Assembly: GCF_900094705.1 (NCBI RefSeq)
Contig: NZ_FMAR01000004.1
Span: forward strand, 310,001-374,000
DNA length: 64,000 bases
From: Chitinophaga costaii
Lineage (GTDB): Bacteria > Bacteroidota > Bacteroidia > Chitinophagales > Chitinophagaceae
Reading direction: 5' to 3'
The notes beneath the pieces are model-generated. The model was not told the DNA's origin. It did no database searches and saw only the letters and a list, made by a program, of their open reading frames with translations. Made by a program: the position numbers and the translations under genes. Shown here piece by piece: positions 1 to 8,131 of the stretch; the first letter of the stretch is position 1, and every line of letters begins with the position of its first letter.

Positions 1-27
1 TTTATTATCGCAGCGAATGTTCACATT

Positions 28-35
28 TACCTTCG
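28..35 (+). promoter_or_regulatory. possible -7 element before KGG gene
   Basis: TACCTTCG differs at one base from the Bacteroidota -7 consensus TAnnTTTG and lies 22 bases before the start codon at 58. No clear -33 element is seen. Weak on its own. Confidence 0.25.
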
Positions 36-57
36 TAACCCAAAAAACTAAAAAGTC

Positions 58-345
58 ATGAATAACAGTAATGTAGGTACACATCAGCATGTAAGTAAAA
101 CATCACATCGTGGATTTGCGGCGATGGATCCTGAAAAACAAAAAGCAATAGCAAGCAAGGGCGGCCAGGCTGCACATGCCAAAGGAACTGCTCATCAATT
201 CGATTCGGAAGAAGCACGCGCCGCTGGTCGCAAGGGCGGTATGGCCGTTAGCCGCGACTCCCGTCATATGGCGGAAATAGGTCGTAAAGGCGGAGAAGCA
301 GCACACCAGAACAGGAAAAAAAGACAATCTACCGACCAGCAATAA
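58..345 (+). CDS. KGG-repeat general stress protein
   Basis: A 95-residue, very hydrophilic, basic protein with three KGG repeats (ASKGGQAA, GRKGGMAV, GRKGGEAA), the signature of the KGG/GsiB-type stress-induced family (YciG in enterobacteria). Family members are abundant soluble proteins induced by starvation, osmotic or general stress; their molecular role is not established. There is no signal peptide or membrane segment, so it should be cytosolic. It is monocistronic: a candidate -7 element sits just upstream and a strong hairpin with a T-run follows. The antisense frame over the same bases is a shadow. Confidence 0.85.
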   Translation: MNNSNVGTHQHVSKTSHRGFAAMDPEKQKAIASKGGQAAHAKGTAHQFDSEEARAAGRKGGMAVSRDSRHMAEIGRKGGEAAHQNRKKRQSTDQQ

Positions 346-352
346 CTTTTTA

Positions 353-416
353 TAAGTCACTACCTGAATTATTTTGCAATTATTGTGTAAGTAAATGGGT
401 AGTGACTTACTTTTTG
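353..416 (+). terminator. terminator of the KGG gene
   Basis: Perfect 12-bp inverted repeat TAAGTCACTACC (353-364) / GGTAGTGACTTA (398-409), loop of 33 bases, followed by CTTTTTG. It starts 7 bases after the stop codon. Confidence 0.7.
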
Positions 417-752
417 CCCGGGTATATTATTGGTGCTTTTTAACACTATGTTTTCTTGCCGGCAATTCTAAAAATATTGGGTAGTTTTTGTTGCAGTAAC
501 CAGCACTAATTAAAATTTTGTGCTGTGGCAGTTTGAACCTATAGCAAAACATTTCCATGCACATTATACCAAGCTGTTGGGTAATGCTGGGAAGAATTCT
601 CCACAAATTTCTACAATGGAGCTCGCTTGGAATTAAACAGGAGCGCAGCTATGGCCTGATGTGGCAGGTAAATATTATCTAACCCTTTCTTGCCTGGCTA
701 ACTGTAAATAAATACGTTAATGCATTTTCCCAGTTTATTTATTGCATAAAAA
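417..752. other. intergenic, no gene recognised
   Basis: AT-rich spacer between the KGG gene and the convergent reductase gene. Short open frames only, none with a recognisable product. No repeat or RNA gene seen. Confidence 0.5.
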
Positions 753-753
753 T

Positions 754-776
754 ACCGGAAGGATATTCCCCCCGGT
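754..776 (-). terminator. terminator of the OYE-family reductase gene
   Basis: On the minus strand the transcript forms a 10-bp stem (ACCGG plus GGGGA pairing with TCCTT plus CCGGT, two G-U pairs) with a 3-base ATA loop, followed by ATTTTTATG. It lies 24 bases after the stop codon of the gene ending at 800. Confidence 0.6.
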
Positions 777-799
777 CCTTTTTAGCTTAAATGGTGCTG

Positions 800-1861
800 T
801 TAAAGTTTAGCGCGATCGTATTGAATAGGCCATTTTATATCATCACCCAGCGCCTTTGCCGCATATAGCGGGAAGTAGGGATTGCGCAGCAGTTCCCGCG
901 CCATGATGATAAGGTCTGCTTTACCTTCCTGCAAAATGGACTCAGCCTGTTCGGCAGTAGTGATCATGCCTACTGCACCAGTGAGAATGCCCACTTTGCG
1001 CACCAGGTCTGCAAATGGTACCTGGTATCCAGGGCCAATGGGAATTTTTGCTGTAGGGAGGTTGCCACCGGAAGAACAGTCTATTACATGTACTCCTTTA
1101 TTTTTGAGGATAGCAGCAAGATTCACGGAGTCTTCCGCCGTCCAGCCGCCTTCTGCCCAATCGGTAGCAGAAATGCGTACAAAAAGCGGATGGTCTGCCG
1201 GCCATGATTGCTGAACAGCATCCACTACTTCCAGCAGCAACCGGATACGGTTTTCAAAACTGCCACCGTAATCATCGTGACGTTCATTGCTGAAAGGGGA
1301 TAAAAATTCATGTAGCAGGTATCCATGAGCTGCATGTATTTCCACCACCTGAAATCCTGCTTTCAGCGCGCGTGCTGCCGACTGCCGGAAGGCATCCGTA
1401 ATGCGGGCTATGCCGGCCAGGTCCAGGGCCATGGGTACGGGATAATTGTCTTTAAATGGTACCGCGCTCGGTGCGTCCGGCACCCAGCCGCCTTCGAGTT
1501 CCGGTACCTTGCTATTGCCTTCCCAGGGTCGCATGGTACTGGCTTTGCGGCCAGCATGTGCCAGTTGTATACCAGCCACCGCGCCTTGATCTTTTATAAA
1601 ATTAGTAATACGTTGTAGGTATTCAATATGGTCATCTTTCCAGATACCCAGGTCGTGCGACGTAATGCGCCCTTCGGGCAATACGGCGGCTGCTTCTGTG
1701 AGTATTAGGCCGGCCCCACCTACTGCGCGGCTACCCAGGTGCACCAAATGCCAGTCGTTGGCAAATCCATCATAGCTGGAGTACTCACACATAGGTGATA
1801 CTACCACCCGGTTTTTCAATGTAACGGAACCTATCGTTAAGGGAGAAAATAATTTTGACAT
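800..1861 (-). CDS. namA: NADPH:flavin oxidoreductase, old yellow enzyme family (YqjM/NamA type)
   Basis: 353 residues, full length for the YqjM subgroup of FMN-dependent ene-reductases, which reduce activated C=C bonds (enones, quinones, nitro compounds) with NADPH. Visible landmarks: SPMCEYSS near residues 22-29 with the flavin-contacting Cys25 and Tyr27 typical of YqjM, QLAHAGRK at 99-106, the substrate-binding His pair in EIHAAHGYLLHEFLSP (His176, His179), GGSFENR at 199-205 and a C-terminal MARELLRNPYF. No signal peptide; cytosolic. Transcribed alone, convergent with the KGG gene and divergent from the HYC gene. In vivo substrate cannot be told from sequence; the gene symbol is by subgroup resemblance. 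Confidence 0.88.
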   Translation of the reverse strand: MSKLFSPLTIGSVTLKNRVVVSPMCEYSSYDGFANDWHLVHLGSRAVGGAGLILTEAAAVLPEGRITSHDLGIWKDDHIEYLQRITNFIKDQGAVAGIQLAHAGRKASTMRPWEGNSKVPELEGGWVPDAPSAVPFKDNYPVPMALDLAGIARITDAFRQSAARALKAGFQVVEIHAAHGYLLHEFLSPFSNERHDDYGGSFENRIRLLLEVVDAVQQSWPADHPLFVRISATDWAEGGWTAEDSVNLAAILKNKGVHVIDCSSGGNLPTAKIPIGPGYQVPFADLVRKVGILTGAVGMITTAEQAESILQEGKADLIIMARELLRNPYFPLYAAKALGDDIKWPIQYDRAKL

Positions 1862-1954
1862 CCGGTTTTATTTTTTTTATAAAGTAATGCGGTACAAGGT
1901 ACGAAGTCTTCACAAAACGATCAGCGTATCATGTTCATTGTAAAGTACATTACC

Positions 1955-1962
1955 TACTTTTG
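1955..1962 (+). promoter_or_regulatory. -7 element before HYC gene
   Basis: TACTTTTG matches the Bacteroidota -7 consensus TAnnTTTG and ends 5 bases before the start codon at 1968, implying a leaderless or near-leaderless mRNA. A -33 TTG at consensus spacing is not evident. Confidence 0.4.
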
Positions 1963-1967
1963 TTTTC

Positions 1968-2369
1968 ATGAAAAAAGCCTTGCTACTTTTATGGATCATC
2001 TTTTACCTGGGTACGGCCAGCGGGGCTACCGTACACCTGCATTACTGCATGGGTAAAATCATTGGTTGGGGTCTCCGGGAAGCCAGGCCCAGTGCTACCT
2101 GCCCATCCTGTGGTATGCATAAAAAACCTGGTAATAACTGCTGCGGCGATGTTCCCCAATGCACCAGTACGGAAAAACAGGACCTTGTGGTATCCGCTAC
2201 CAGCCTGCCGTTTCTGCCGGATCAGTTTTCTGTTATCTTACCATTTATACTTTACCATTTTAGCCCCATCGCGCTGGCCTTTCACGGCTACAGTGTAAAA
2301 AACATTTTTGTAAGGCCGCCTGGGCCGGAAATGCCGGTATTTCTCAAAAATTGTGTGTTCAGGATCTGA
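1968..2369 (+). CDS. HYC_CC_PP family small secreted protein
   Basis: 133 residues with an N-terminal hydrophobic signal segment (about residues 2-19). It carries the three marks that name this Bacteroidota family: HYC at 25-27, a CC pair at 58-59, and a late PP in RPPGPEMP. Further cysteines (C45, C48 in CPSC, C65) could bind a metal or form disulfides. Function is not established; the family is often found beside heavy-metal efflux and Met-rich outer-membrane genes. The next gene starts 84 bases downstream on the same strand and encodes a Met/His-rich outer-membrane protein, so a joint role in metal handling is inferred. Confidence 0.75.
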   Translation: MKKALLLLWIIFYLGTASGATVHLHYCMGKIIGWGLREARPSATCPSCGMHKKPGNNCCGDVPQCTSTEKQDLVVSATSLPFLPDQFSVILPFILYHFSPIALAFHGYSVKNIFVRPPGPEMPVFLKNCVFRI

Positions 2370-2452
2370 TGACTTTCCCGCTCACTAAATATCGCCAGGT
2401 ATAGTAACACCAGGTGGAAAAATAGTTTTCTATCAACACACAATTGAAATAT

Positions 2453-3805
2453 ATGACGCGCAAGCCAGCACTGTTGTTCTCTATATTATATTTTTACGCC
2501 CTCACAGTCAGTGCCCAGCATGAAACGCATGCCATGCACACTATGCAAACAGATAGCACCCCAATGGCCAATGATAGTATGCCTGGTATGGATATGAATA
2601 TGGACATGCCCATGGGACACTCCTTTTCCTTGAACCTGCCTATGAACCGCAATGGTTCCGGTACCGGTTGGCTACCCGATGCATCACCCATGTATGGTTA
2701 TATGTTCATGTCAAAAAAATGGATGTATATGCTGCATGGCAATATCTTCCTGCGTTATGAACACCAGGACATTGGTAGCAAAGGCTCCCGGGGCGGGGAG
2801 AAGTGGGATGCGCCCAACTGGCTGATGTTTATGGGCCAGCGCAAAATAGGGCAGAAAGGACTCTTTCATTTTAGCACCATGTTGTCGCTGGATGCTGCCA
2901 TTGGCGGCAATCACGGCTACCCGCTACTGTTTCAAACGGGCGAAAGTTATAGGGGGCAACCATTGGTAGACTATCAGCACCCTCACGACTTGTTCTCTGA
3001 ATTGTCTGTAGCCTATACGTATGCCTTTAATGAAAGATCAGACCTCACCTTTTACTTTGGCTATCCCGGGGAGCCGGCGCTGGGTTCTGTAGCTTTTATG
3101 CACAGGGCATCTGCACAGTATATGCCGGATGCGCCACTCACCCATCATTGGAACGATGGTACCCATATAACGTTTGGGGTAGCTACCGTGGGGTACCGTT
3201 ATGATAAATGGAAGCTGGAAGTATCCTCCTTCACAGGCCGGGAGCCGAACGAGCACCGCTACGATTTTGATAAAATGCGCTTCGACTCCTACAGTGGCCG
3301 CCTGTCGTTTGCCCCTTCGGAAAATTGGAGCTTTCAGGTGTCGCATGGTTATATTAAAGGCCCTGAAGACCTGCATCCGGATGAGAATGTACACCGCACA
3401 ACGGTATCCGGCATTTATAGCCTGCCATTAAAGAACTACCACGCGCTGGATGTAACGGCGCTATATGGACTTAACAAGGTAAAAGGCAATGACGGAGAAA
3501 GTGGCGTCCTGCTGGAAGCCGCCTTGCGACTGAAGAAATGGGCGCTGTATACCCGGTACGAATTTGTACAGAAAGATGCCGAAGAACTAAACCTGGATAA
3601 CGCCGGTTTCGGCCACGATGCCATATTTCCGGTGAATGCATTGACGCTGGGTTTAAACCGCGACTTGTTTCACATCGGGCAAACGCGCTTTGCTGCCGGC
3701 GCCCAGGCTACTGGTTACGCGGCAGACCACCGGCTGGACAACTTGTATGGTAAAAATCCCTGGTCGGGTGAAGTGTTCCTGCGGATATATCCGGGAAAAA
3801 TGTAA
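2453..3805 (+). CDS. Met/His-rich outer-membrane protein, probably metal related
   Basis: 450 residues from ATG 2453; an in-frame TTG at 2444 would add three residues and is less likely because MTRKPALLFSILYFYALTVSAQ is a clean signal peptide. After the cleavage site comes a 40-residue stretch packed with Met and His (HETHAMHTMQ, MPGMDMNMDMPMGH), the composition of copper/silver-binding segments. The rest is rich in alternating aromatic strands and ends RIYPGKM, as expected of an outer-membrane beta-barrel. It forms a likely pair with the HYC gene. No close family name is recognised; a role in copper tolerance or transfer is inferred from composition and neighbour only. Confidence 0.65.
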   Translation: MTRKPALLFSILYFYALTVSAQHETHAMHTMQTDSTPMANDSMPGMDMNMDMPMGHSFSLNLPMNRNGSGTGWLPDASPMYGYMFMSKKWMYMLHGNIFLRYEHQDIGSKGSRGGEKWDAPNWLMFMGQRKIGQKGLFHFSTMLSLDAAIGGNHGYPLLFQTGESYRGQPLVDYQHPHDLFSELSVAYTYAFNERSDLTFYFGYPGEPALGSVAFMHRASAQYMPDAPLTHHWNDGTHITFGVATVGYRYDKWKLEVSSFTGREPNEHRYDFDKMRFDSYSGRLSFAPSENWSFQVSHGYIKGPEDLHPDENVHRTTVSGIYSLPLKNYHALDVTALYGLNKVKGNDGESGVLLEAALRLKKWALYTRYEFVQKDAEELNLDNAGFGHDAIFPVNALTLGLNRDLFHIGQTRFAAGAQATGYAADHRLDNLYGKNPWSGEVFLRIYPGKM

Positions 3806-3834
3806 GCATTCGCTTTTTATCATTAACACAACTA

Positions 3835-3889
3835 CCTGTCCCATCTTCCCGGTGGCTCCGCCAACCATGAAGGGTGAGTTTGGGACAGG
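3835..3889. repeat. inverted repeat between convergent genes
   Basis: CCTGTCCCA (3835-3843) and TGGGACAGG (3881-3889) are perfect 9-bp arms with a 37-base loop, sitting 30 bases after the outer-membrane gene and 10 bases after the AraC gene that ends at 3900. No T-run follows, so a terminator role is only possible. Confidence 0.35.
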
Positions 3890-3899
3890 GTGTTTATCG

Positions 3900-4901
3900 T
3901 TATGCACCCAATAGCATGCGCTGGAAGCTTTTACGCTTAAAATCGCCCGGAGGAAGGCCATTGCGGCGTTTAAAGGCTGCAATGAAATTGCTCATATTTT
4001 TATACCCTGCGCCCGCGGCAATACTCTTAATGGGCAGGTCTGTTTCGCGCAACAGGCGTTTAGCTTCTTCCATACGTGCAGTAGATACAAATTCAAAAAT
4101 AGTGGTGCCGAATAGTTGTTTAAAGCCCCTCTTCAGCTTGAAGTCATTCATGCCAATGCGGCGCGCCAACTCTAGTGTACTGATATGTTCGTCTATGTTT
4201 TTCAGTAGCAGGTTTCTGGCATTGGCCAGTATTTCCTGGTCCTTTTTTTTTAGCATCATGATCTGCCGGGGTGTTACCTTATCCGGCGTTTCATACAGCG
4301 CTGTCATCAGCAGTTCTACTACCTTGGCCTCCATGAAATAATCGCGGGCGGCACCGTCTAAGGCGCAGTGCCGGAGGCTGCCAATGGTGCGCTGCATATC
4401 TAGCCCTATGGCGCGGTGCTGGGCATATAAAGGTAGCCAGCCTACGGTACCGGCATCCTGAAAATGCTGTAGGCGTGGAAAATTAGCGGCGTATTGAGGC
4501 AGGTATTGTTTGTCAAATGCAATGGTTAGCAAAATGTGCTTGCCCCTAGATAGTAGCACATGCCCGTTGCTACGGTCCATGCGAAAAATGTTGTAATGTG
4601 CATGCTGTAAATGTAAGGTGGCTCCATCGCTTCCATGCAGGTCTAGCTTGCCTTTCAACGCAAAGAACATGACGGCTGACTGTTTGGAGGTGTTAAATGC
4701 AAGTTCGTGTGGTGCAGTGGCCAGTAAGTGCGTAAGGGTAATCTGACTGTGGGGCAGCCGGGCTGTTTGTATAAGAATAGTAAGGCCGTCCAGTTGCGCT
4801 GCATTCAACGTGGTATGCGCAATACGGTATCTTTCACAATGGGGTGGCAATACATCTTCATAATGGATTCCCTTTCCTCCGTAGGTTAACGGCAATAGCA
4901 T
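3900..4901 (-). CDS. AraC family transcriptional regulator (PchR-like)
   Basis: 333 residues. The last 100 form a double helix-turn-helix AraC/XylS domain: LELARRIGMNDFKLKRGFKQLFG gives the first motif and IKSIAAGAGYKNMSNFIAAFKRR the second. The N-terminal 200 residues have no catalytic motif and should be the effector-sensing part. The GFKQLFGTTIFEF wording is typical of PchR/YbtA-like regulators, many of which respond to iron chelates and activate outer-membrane receptors. No such receptor lies next to it; the convergent neighbour is the Met-rich outer-membrane gene. Target and ligand are unknown. Confidence 0.8.
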   Translation of the reverse strand: MLLPLTYGGKGIHYEDVLPPHCERYRIAHTTLNAAQLDGLTILIQTARLPHSQITLTHLLATAPHELAFNTSKQSAVMFFALKGKLDLHGSDGATLHLQHAHYNIFRMDRSNGHVLLSRGKHILLTIAFDKQYLPQYAANFPRLQHFQDAGTVGWLPLYAQHRAIGLDMQRTIGSLRHCALDGAARDYFMEAKVVELLMTALYETPDKVTPRQIMMLKKKDQEILANARNLLLKNIDEHISTLELARRIGMNDFKLKRGFKQLFGTTIFEFVSTARMEEAKRLLRETDLPIKSIAAGAGYKNMSNFIAAFKRRNGLPPGDFKRKSFQRMLLGA

Positions 4902-5428
4902 AAGCTTCTGATTTAATGGTGATGGGGTGATACCAAATTACAATATCCAACTGTGACCAGATTTCCGTAAAGTGGCCACTGGCCTGAGCTGCCTAAAAAA
5001 GATAAACCGGAAAATGTTTTACCAGCATGGGCGTCTTTATTTTTCAGCGGCAGGGTAGGGTAGCGGTACTGCCCATGTTTTACAGGAAACTACCAGTAGC
5101 CGCCAAGGCTTATCCCGGGATTTGTGCTATTTTCACTACCGGACAGGCAGGGGCCTCACCTTACGTTCCAATATTATCAGTACCTTGCAGCTACCTTGGT
5201 ATAGTTGGGATTGCACCTGATTTGCAGGCGTATATGGTTGTTATGTCCAACAAAATGCTCACCATGGAGGCTGCCCGGTCTGGTTGTATACGTAAAAAAC
5301 TGCCAGTAGGGCTGGAAAGTAACGGATACGAATATAGCCTTCCGTTAAAGCAAAACTTTAATAGCGTTATAAATAACATTGTTCAAAATAATTAATCACC
5401 AAAAAAATATCCCAAACCAGCAAATTAT
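4902..5428. other. 527-base intergenic region, no supported gene
   Basis: Spacer between two divergent genes. A plus-strand open frame at 5027-5395 exists, but its product has no signal peptide, no known motif and odd composition, so it is not called. The region should hold promoters for both neighbours; no clear TAnnTTTG element was found. Confidence 0.4.
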
Positions 5429-6745
5429 ATGGACCAGGTTCTTAAAGGAAAGGTGGAAAACGCCAAAATAGCAATTATCGGTTTAGGTTATGTGGGTTTG
5501 CCACTGGCCATTGAATTCGGGAAACAGTACGATACACTTGGTTTTGATATAAATAAGGAACGCATTGAAGAGCTGAGCGAAGGTAAAGACCGCACGCAGG
5601 AGGCCGACCTGGAAGCCCTGCATGGCGTGATTGCCCTGCGCAAAGATAAAAAGGCGCATGCCGGCCTGCATTTCTCTTTTAACAAGGAAGACCTCCGTCA
5701 GTATAACACCTTTATCGTAACGGTGCCTACTCCCATCGACCAGTTTAAGGCCCCCGACCTTCGCCCGCTGATAAAGGCGTCTGAGATGCTGGGCAGCATC
5801 CTGAAAGCAGGAGATATTGTGATCTATGAATCTACCGTATATCCCGGCTGCACAGAAGAAGATTGTGTTCCGGTGCTGGAGGCTGTTTCCAAACTAACAT
5901 TCAACAAAGATTTCTTTGCCGGGTATTCGCCAGAACGTATTAACCCCGGTGATAAGGTGAATACGCTCACGAAGATCAAAAAAGTAACCAGCGGTTCCAA
6001 CCCTGAAATTGCGCAGCGTGTAGACGATCTGTATGGCTCTATTATTGAAGCAGGTACCCACCGGGCTTCCAGTATCAAGGTGGCCGAGGCTTCCAAAGCC
6101 ATTGAGAATGCACAGCGTGATGTAAATATTTCTTTTGTGAATGAACTGGCCCTGATCTTCGACCGCATAGGCATTGACACCAACGATGTGATTGAGGCGG
6201 CGGGTACGAAGTGGAACTTTTTAAAATACAAGCCAGGATTGGTAGGCGGTCATTGCATAGGCGTAGATCCTTATTACCTCGCGCACAAAGCGCAGGCACT
6301 CGGTTACCATCCGCAGGTAATCCTTTCCGGTCGCCGGGTAAATGATATGATGGGCCAGTTTGTAGCCAATAAAGTGGTGAAGCTGATGATTGAAAAAGAC
6401 CACAAAATTAAAGGCGCCAAGGCCCTGATCCTAGGTGTTACTTTTAAGGAAAATTGCCCCGACGTGCGGAATACCCGCGTGGTGGATATTTACCACGAGC
6501 TTACGCATTTTGGGCTAAGCGTAGATATCTACGATCCCTGGGCCGATGTAGAAGAAGTAAAGGCGGAGTATGGCGTGGATATACACAAAACACTGGATAA
6601 TACCGTAGTATACGATGCCATTATCATTGCAGTATCCCACCGCGAGTTTGCCACATTTGATTATCAGAAATTTAAGCGCAACAATGCCGTTATTTTCGAC
6701 ACTAAGGCATTGATTGATCGTAGCCTGGTAGATGCCCGGCTCTAA
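5429..6745 (+). CDS. nucleotide-sugar 6-dehydrogenase (UDP-HexNAc dehydrogenase, WbpO/TviB type)
   Basis: 438 residues, normal for the UDP-glucose/GDP-mannose dehydrogenase superfamily. It oxidises C6 of a UDP-sugar to the uronic acid with two NAD+. Seen: Rossmann motif GLGYVGLP at 18-25, the ESTVYPGCTE segment near 134-143, and the active-site Cys276 in GGHCIGVDPYYL. The long FNKDFFAGYSPERINPGD segment and overall wording resemble WbpO/TviB enzymes acting on UDP-GalNAc/GlcNAc rather than UDP-glucose. It should feed surface polysaccharide synthesis. A CpsB-type phosphatase converges from the other side, but no glycosyltransferases are in this window, so it may be a stand-alone precursor gene. 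Substrate is inferred. Confidence 0.85.
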   Translation: MDQVLKGKVENAKIAIIGLGYVGLPLAIEFGKQYDTLGFDINKERIEELSEGKDRTQEADLEALHGVIALRKDKKAHAGLHFSFNKEDLRQYNTFIVTVPTPIDQFKAPDLRPLIKASEMLGSILKAGDIVIYESTVYPGCTEEDCVPVLEAVSKLTFNKDFFAGYSPERINPGDKVNTLTKIKKVTSGSNPEIAQRVDDLYGSIIEAGTHRASSIKVAEASKAIENAQRDVNISFVNELALIFDRIGIDTNDVIEAAGTKWNFLKYKPGLVGGHCIGVDPYYLAHKAQALGYHPQVILSGRRVNDMMGQFVANKVVKLMIEKDHKIKGAKALILGVTFKENCPDVRNTRVVDIYHELTHFGLSVDIYDPWADVEEVKAEYGVDIHKTLDNTVVYDAIIIAVSHREFATFDYQKFKRNNAVIFDTKALIDRSLVDARL

Positions 6746-6772
6746 TACGGGAGTATACATACCATTACATTT

Positions 6773-6800
6773 GTCGCCAGGCCATTTTGGGCCTGGCGAC
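6773..6800. terminator. bidirectional hairpin between convergent genes
   Basis: Perfect 11-bp stem GTCGCCAGGCC (6773-6783) / GGCCTGGCGAC (6790-6800) with a 6-base loop, placed between the stop codons at 6745 and 6838. The T-run is poor on either side. Confidence 0.55.
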
Positions 6801-6837
6801 CCTGTTTAAAGCAGGTTGGGCATAGGATGCAGGATTG

Positions 6838-7575
6838 TTATAATGCATTGTTTTTAAAACCATATTGCTCCAGCAAGCGCACCATTTTTTTATTCCTGCC
6901 CAATGCATCCAGCGCCTCCAGGTGCCTATTGTGGTGGAGGTCTGTACCCACATAATCAATAAGTTTTGCGTCTACTAATTGCCGGGCCACTTTCTGAACG
7001 GGTTTTCCATAATATCCAGTCAGGGAAAGCAGGTTTAATTGCAATTGCACCCCTCTTGCTTTCAGGTTTTCATACTGGCTAAAGTCCTCATGCATATATC
7101 CATACCGTTCGGGGTGGGCCAGGAGAGGCTGGTAGCCAGCGCTGATCAGGTCAAATATCCATTGGTGGAGGGCAGTAGGTGGCCATAAAAAAGATATTTC
7201 TACCAATAATAAGTTGTCTTTCAGTGTGAGAAGGGGTTGTGCCAGCCGCTGTTGAAAATTTTCATCCAGGTAATATTCTGCGGCATACCGTAGTGGCACA
7301 TGTAGGGCATCGGCCTGCAGTTGTTGCTGCAATATCTCATAGGCGGGTTGTAAAGTAGCGGGTGTATTATCAAAACGTGCTGCTTTGATATGGGGTGTTG
7401 TAATAATCTGGCGGATACCCCACGCCTGCAACTGCCGAATGAAATGCACGGCTGTTGCGGCTTCCTGCACGCCGTCGTCTACGGCGGGCAATAGGTGAGA
7501 ATGAATATCAGTGCCGATAGAGGATAAAAAACCGTCTGTTTGCACCAGGGGGGAAGGCCGATTAAAGAACAACAT
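6838..7575 (-). CDS. CpsB/CapC-type PHP-domain tyrosine phosphatase
   Basis: 245 residues, normal for the CpsB/Wzb-analogue group of metal-dependent (PHP fold) tyrosine phosphatases that dephosphorylate the polysaccharide co-polymerase kinase. Metal-ligand motifs are visible in order: DIHSHLLPAVDDG at 23-35, a central TTPH, EISF in mid-protein, AHPERY, and GTDLHHNRH near the C-terminus. No signal peptide; cytosolic. It converges with the nucleotide-sugar dehydrogenase gene, which supports a role in capsule or exopolysaccharide export control, but no Wzc-like kinase is in view. Confidence 0.85.
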   Translation of the reverse strand: MLFFNRPSPLVQTDGFLSSIGTDIHSHLLPAVDDGVQEAATAVHFIRQLQAWGIRQIITTPHIKAARFDNTPATLQPAYEILQQQLQADALHVPLRYAAEYYLDENFQQRLAQPLLTLKDNLLLVEISFLWPPTALHQWIFDLISAGYQPLLAHPERYGYMHEDFSQYENLKARGVQLQLNLLSLTGYYGKPVQKVARQLVDAKLIDYVGTDLHHNRHLEALDALGRNKKMVRLLEQYGFKNNAL

Positions 7576-7731
7576 GAAAAAAACTTTATACTATTTCTTT
7601 ATTATATTATATGCTGGCGAAAGGCCCACCCATGGCTTCCGGAGGATAGTGCCAGCTTGGTTGGGTAATCAAAATAACATATCAATAACATTAATAACGT
7701 ATCAATAACAATAATGTAAATACGGGTAATT

Positions 7732-7739
7732 TACCTTTG
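7732..7739 (+). promoter_or_regulatory. -7 element, possible start of a long leader
   Basis: TACCTTTG fits TAnnTTTG exactly. If used, transcription would start near 7745 and give an untranslated leader of about 385 bases before the T9SS-type gene at 8132. A related sequence, AATAACATATCAATAAC followed by AATAACGTATCAATAAC, lies just upstream (about 7673-7710) and could be a direct-repeat operator. Confidence 0.35.
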
Positions 7740-8131
7740 ATAAAGAAAATGCTACAAAGCATATCATTCAAAAGGGATGGTAAAATGAATATACAAAATT
7801 AAGGGTTCTATTCCGTGTTTGACAACAATCTCTGTCAAGCCAGGCTAGCCCAAAAACTTATGCTAACTTTTAGTTACCTATGCCAGGTAAGGAGAACAAT
7901 GCCAACGATTAGAACCAACGGAAGGATGTATTATCCGAAGCCAATTTAGAGCCCCTTCCGCAGTTACCGATGCCAAATTGCAGTGGAGCAAGCCTCCTTT
8001 ATTCCCAAACCTGCTGCTCTTACGGGTGCTATGCCAATGCCATGCTGCAGCAGTTTACTATGCCATCAAGACACCTATGCCGGTGTCATTATTAAAATAG
8101 GGTAATCCAGGGATTGCCGCCTTTGCCACTT
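7740..8131 (+). other. leader region with spaced ATGCCA repeats
   Basis: About 390 bases without a supported gene. AGTTACCTATGCCA (7872), AGTTACCGATGCCA (7962) and AGTTTACTATGCCA (8052) recur exactly 90 bases apart; further ATGCCA copies are at 7899, 8031 and 8037. A short inverted repeat TTGACA/TGTCAA lies at 7819-7838. The 90-base period equals 30 codons, so this could be the wreck of a repeat-containing gene, or a structured leader. Confidence 0.4.

Noticed and set aside
5027..5395. 122-codon plus-strand open frame before the nucleotide-sugar dehydrogenase
   Set aside because: No recognisable motif, no signal peptide, odd composition and no promoter; best read as chance frame in a spacer.
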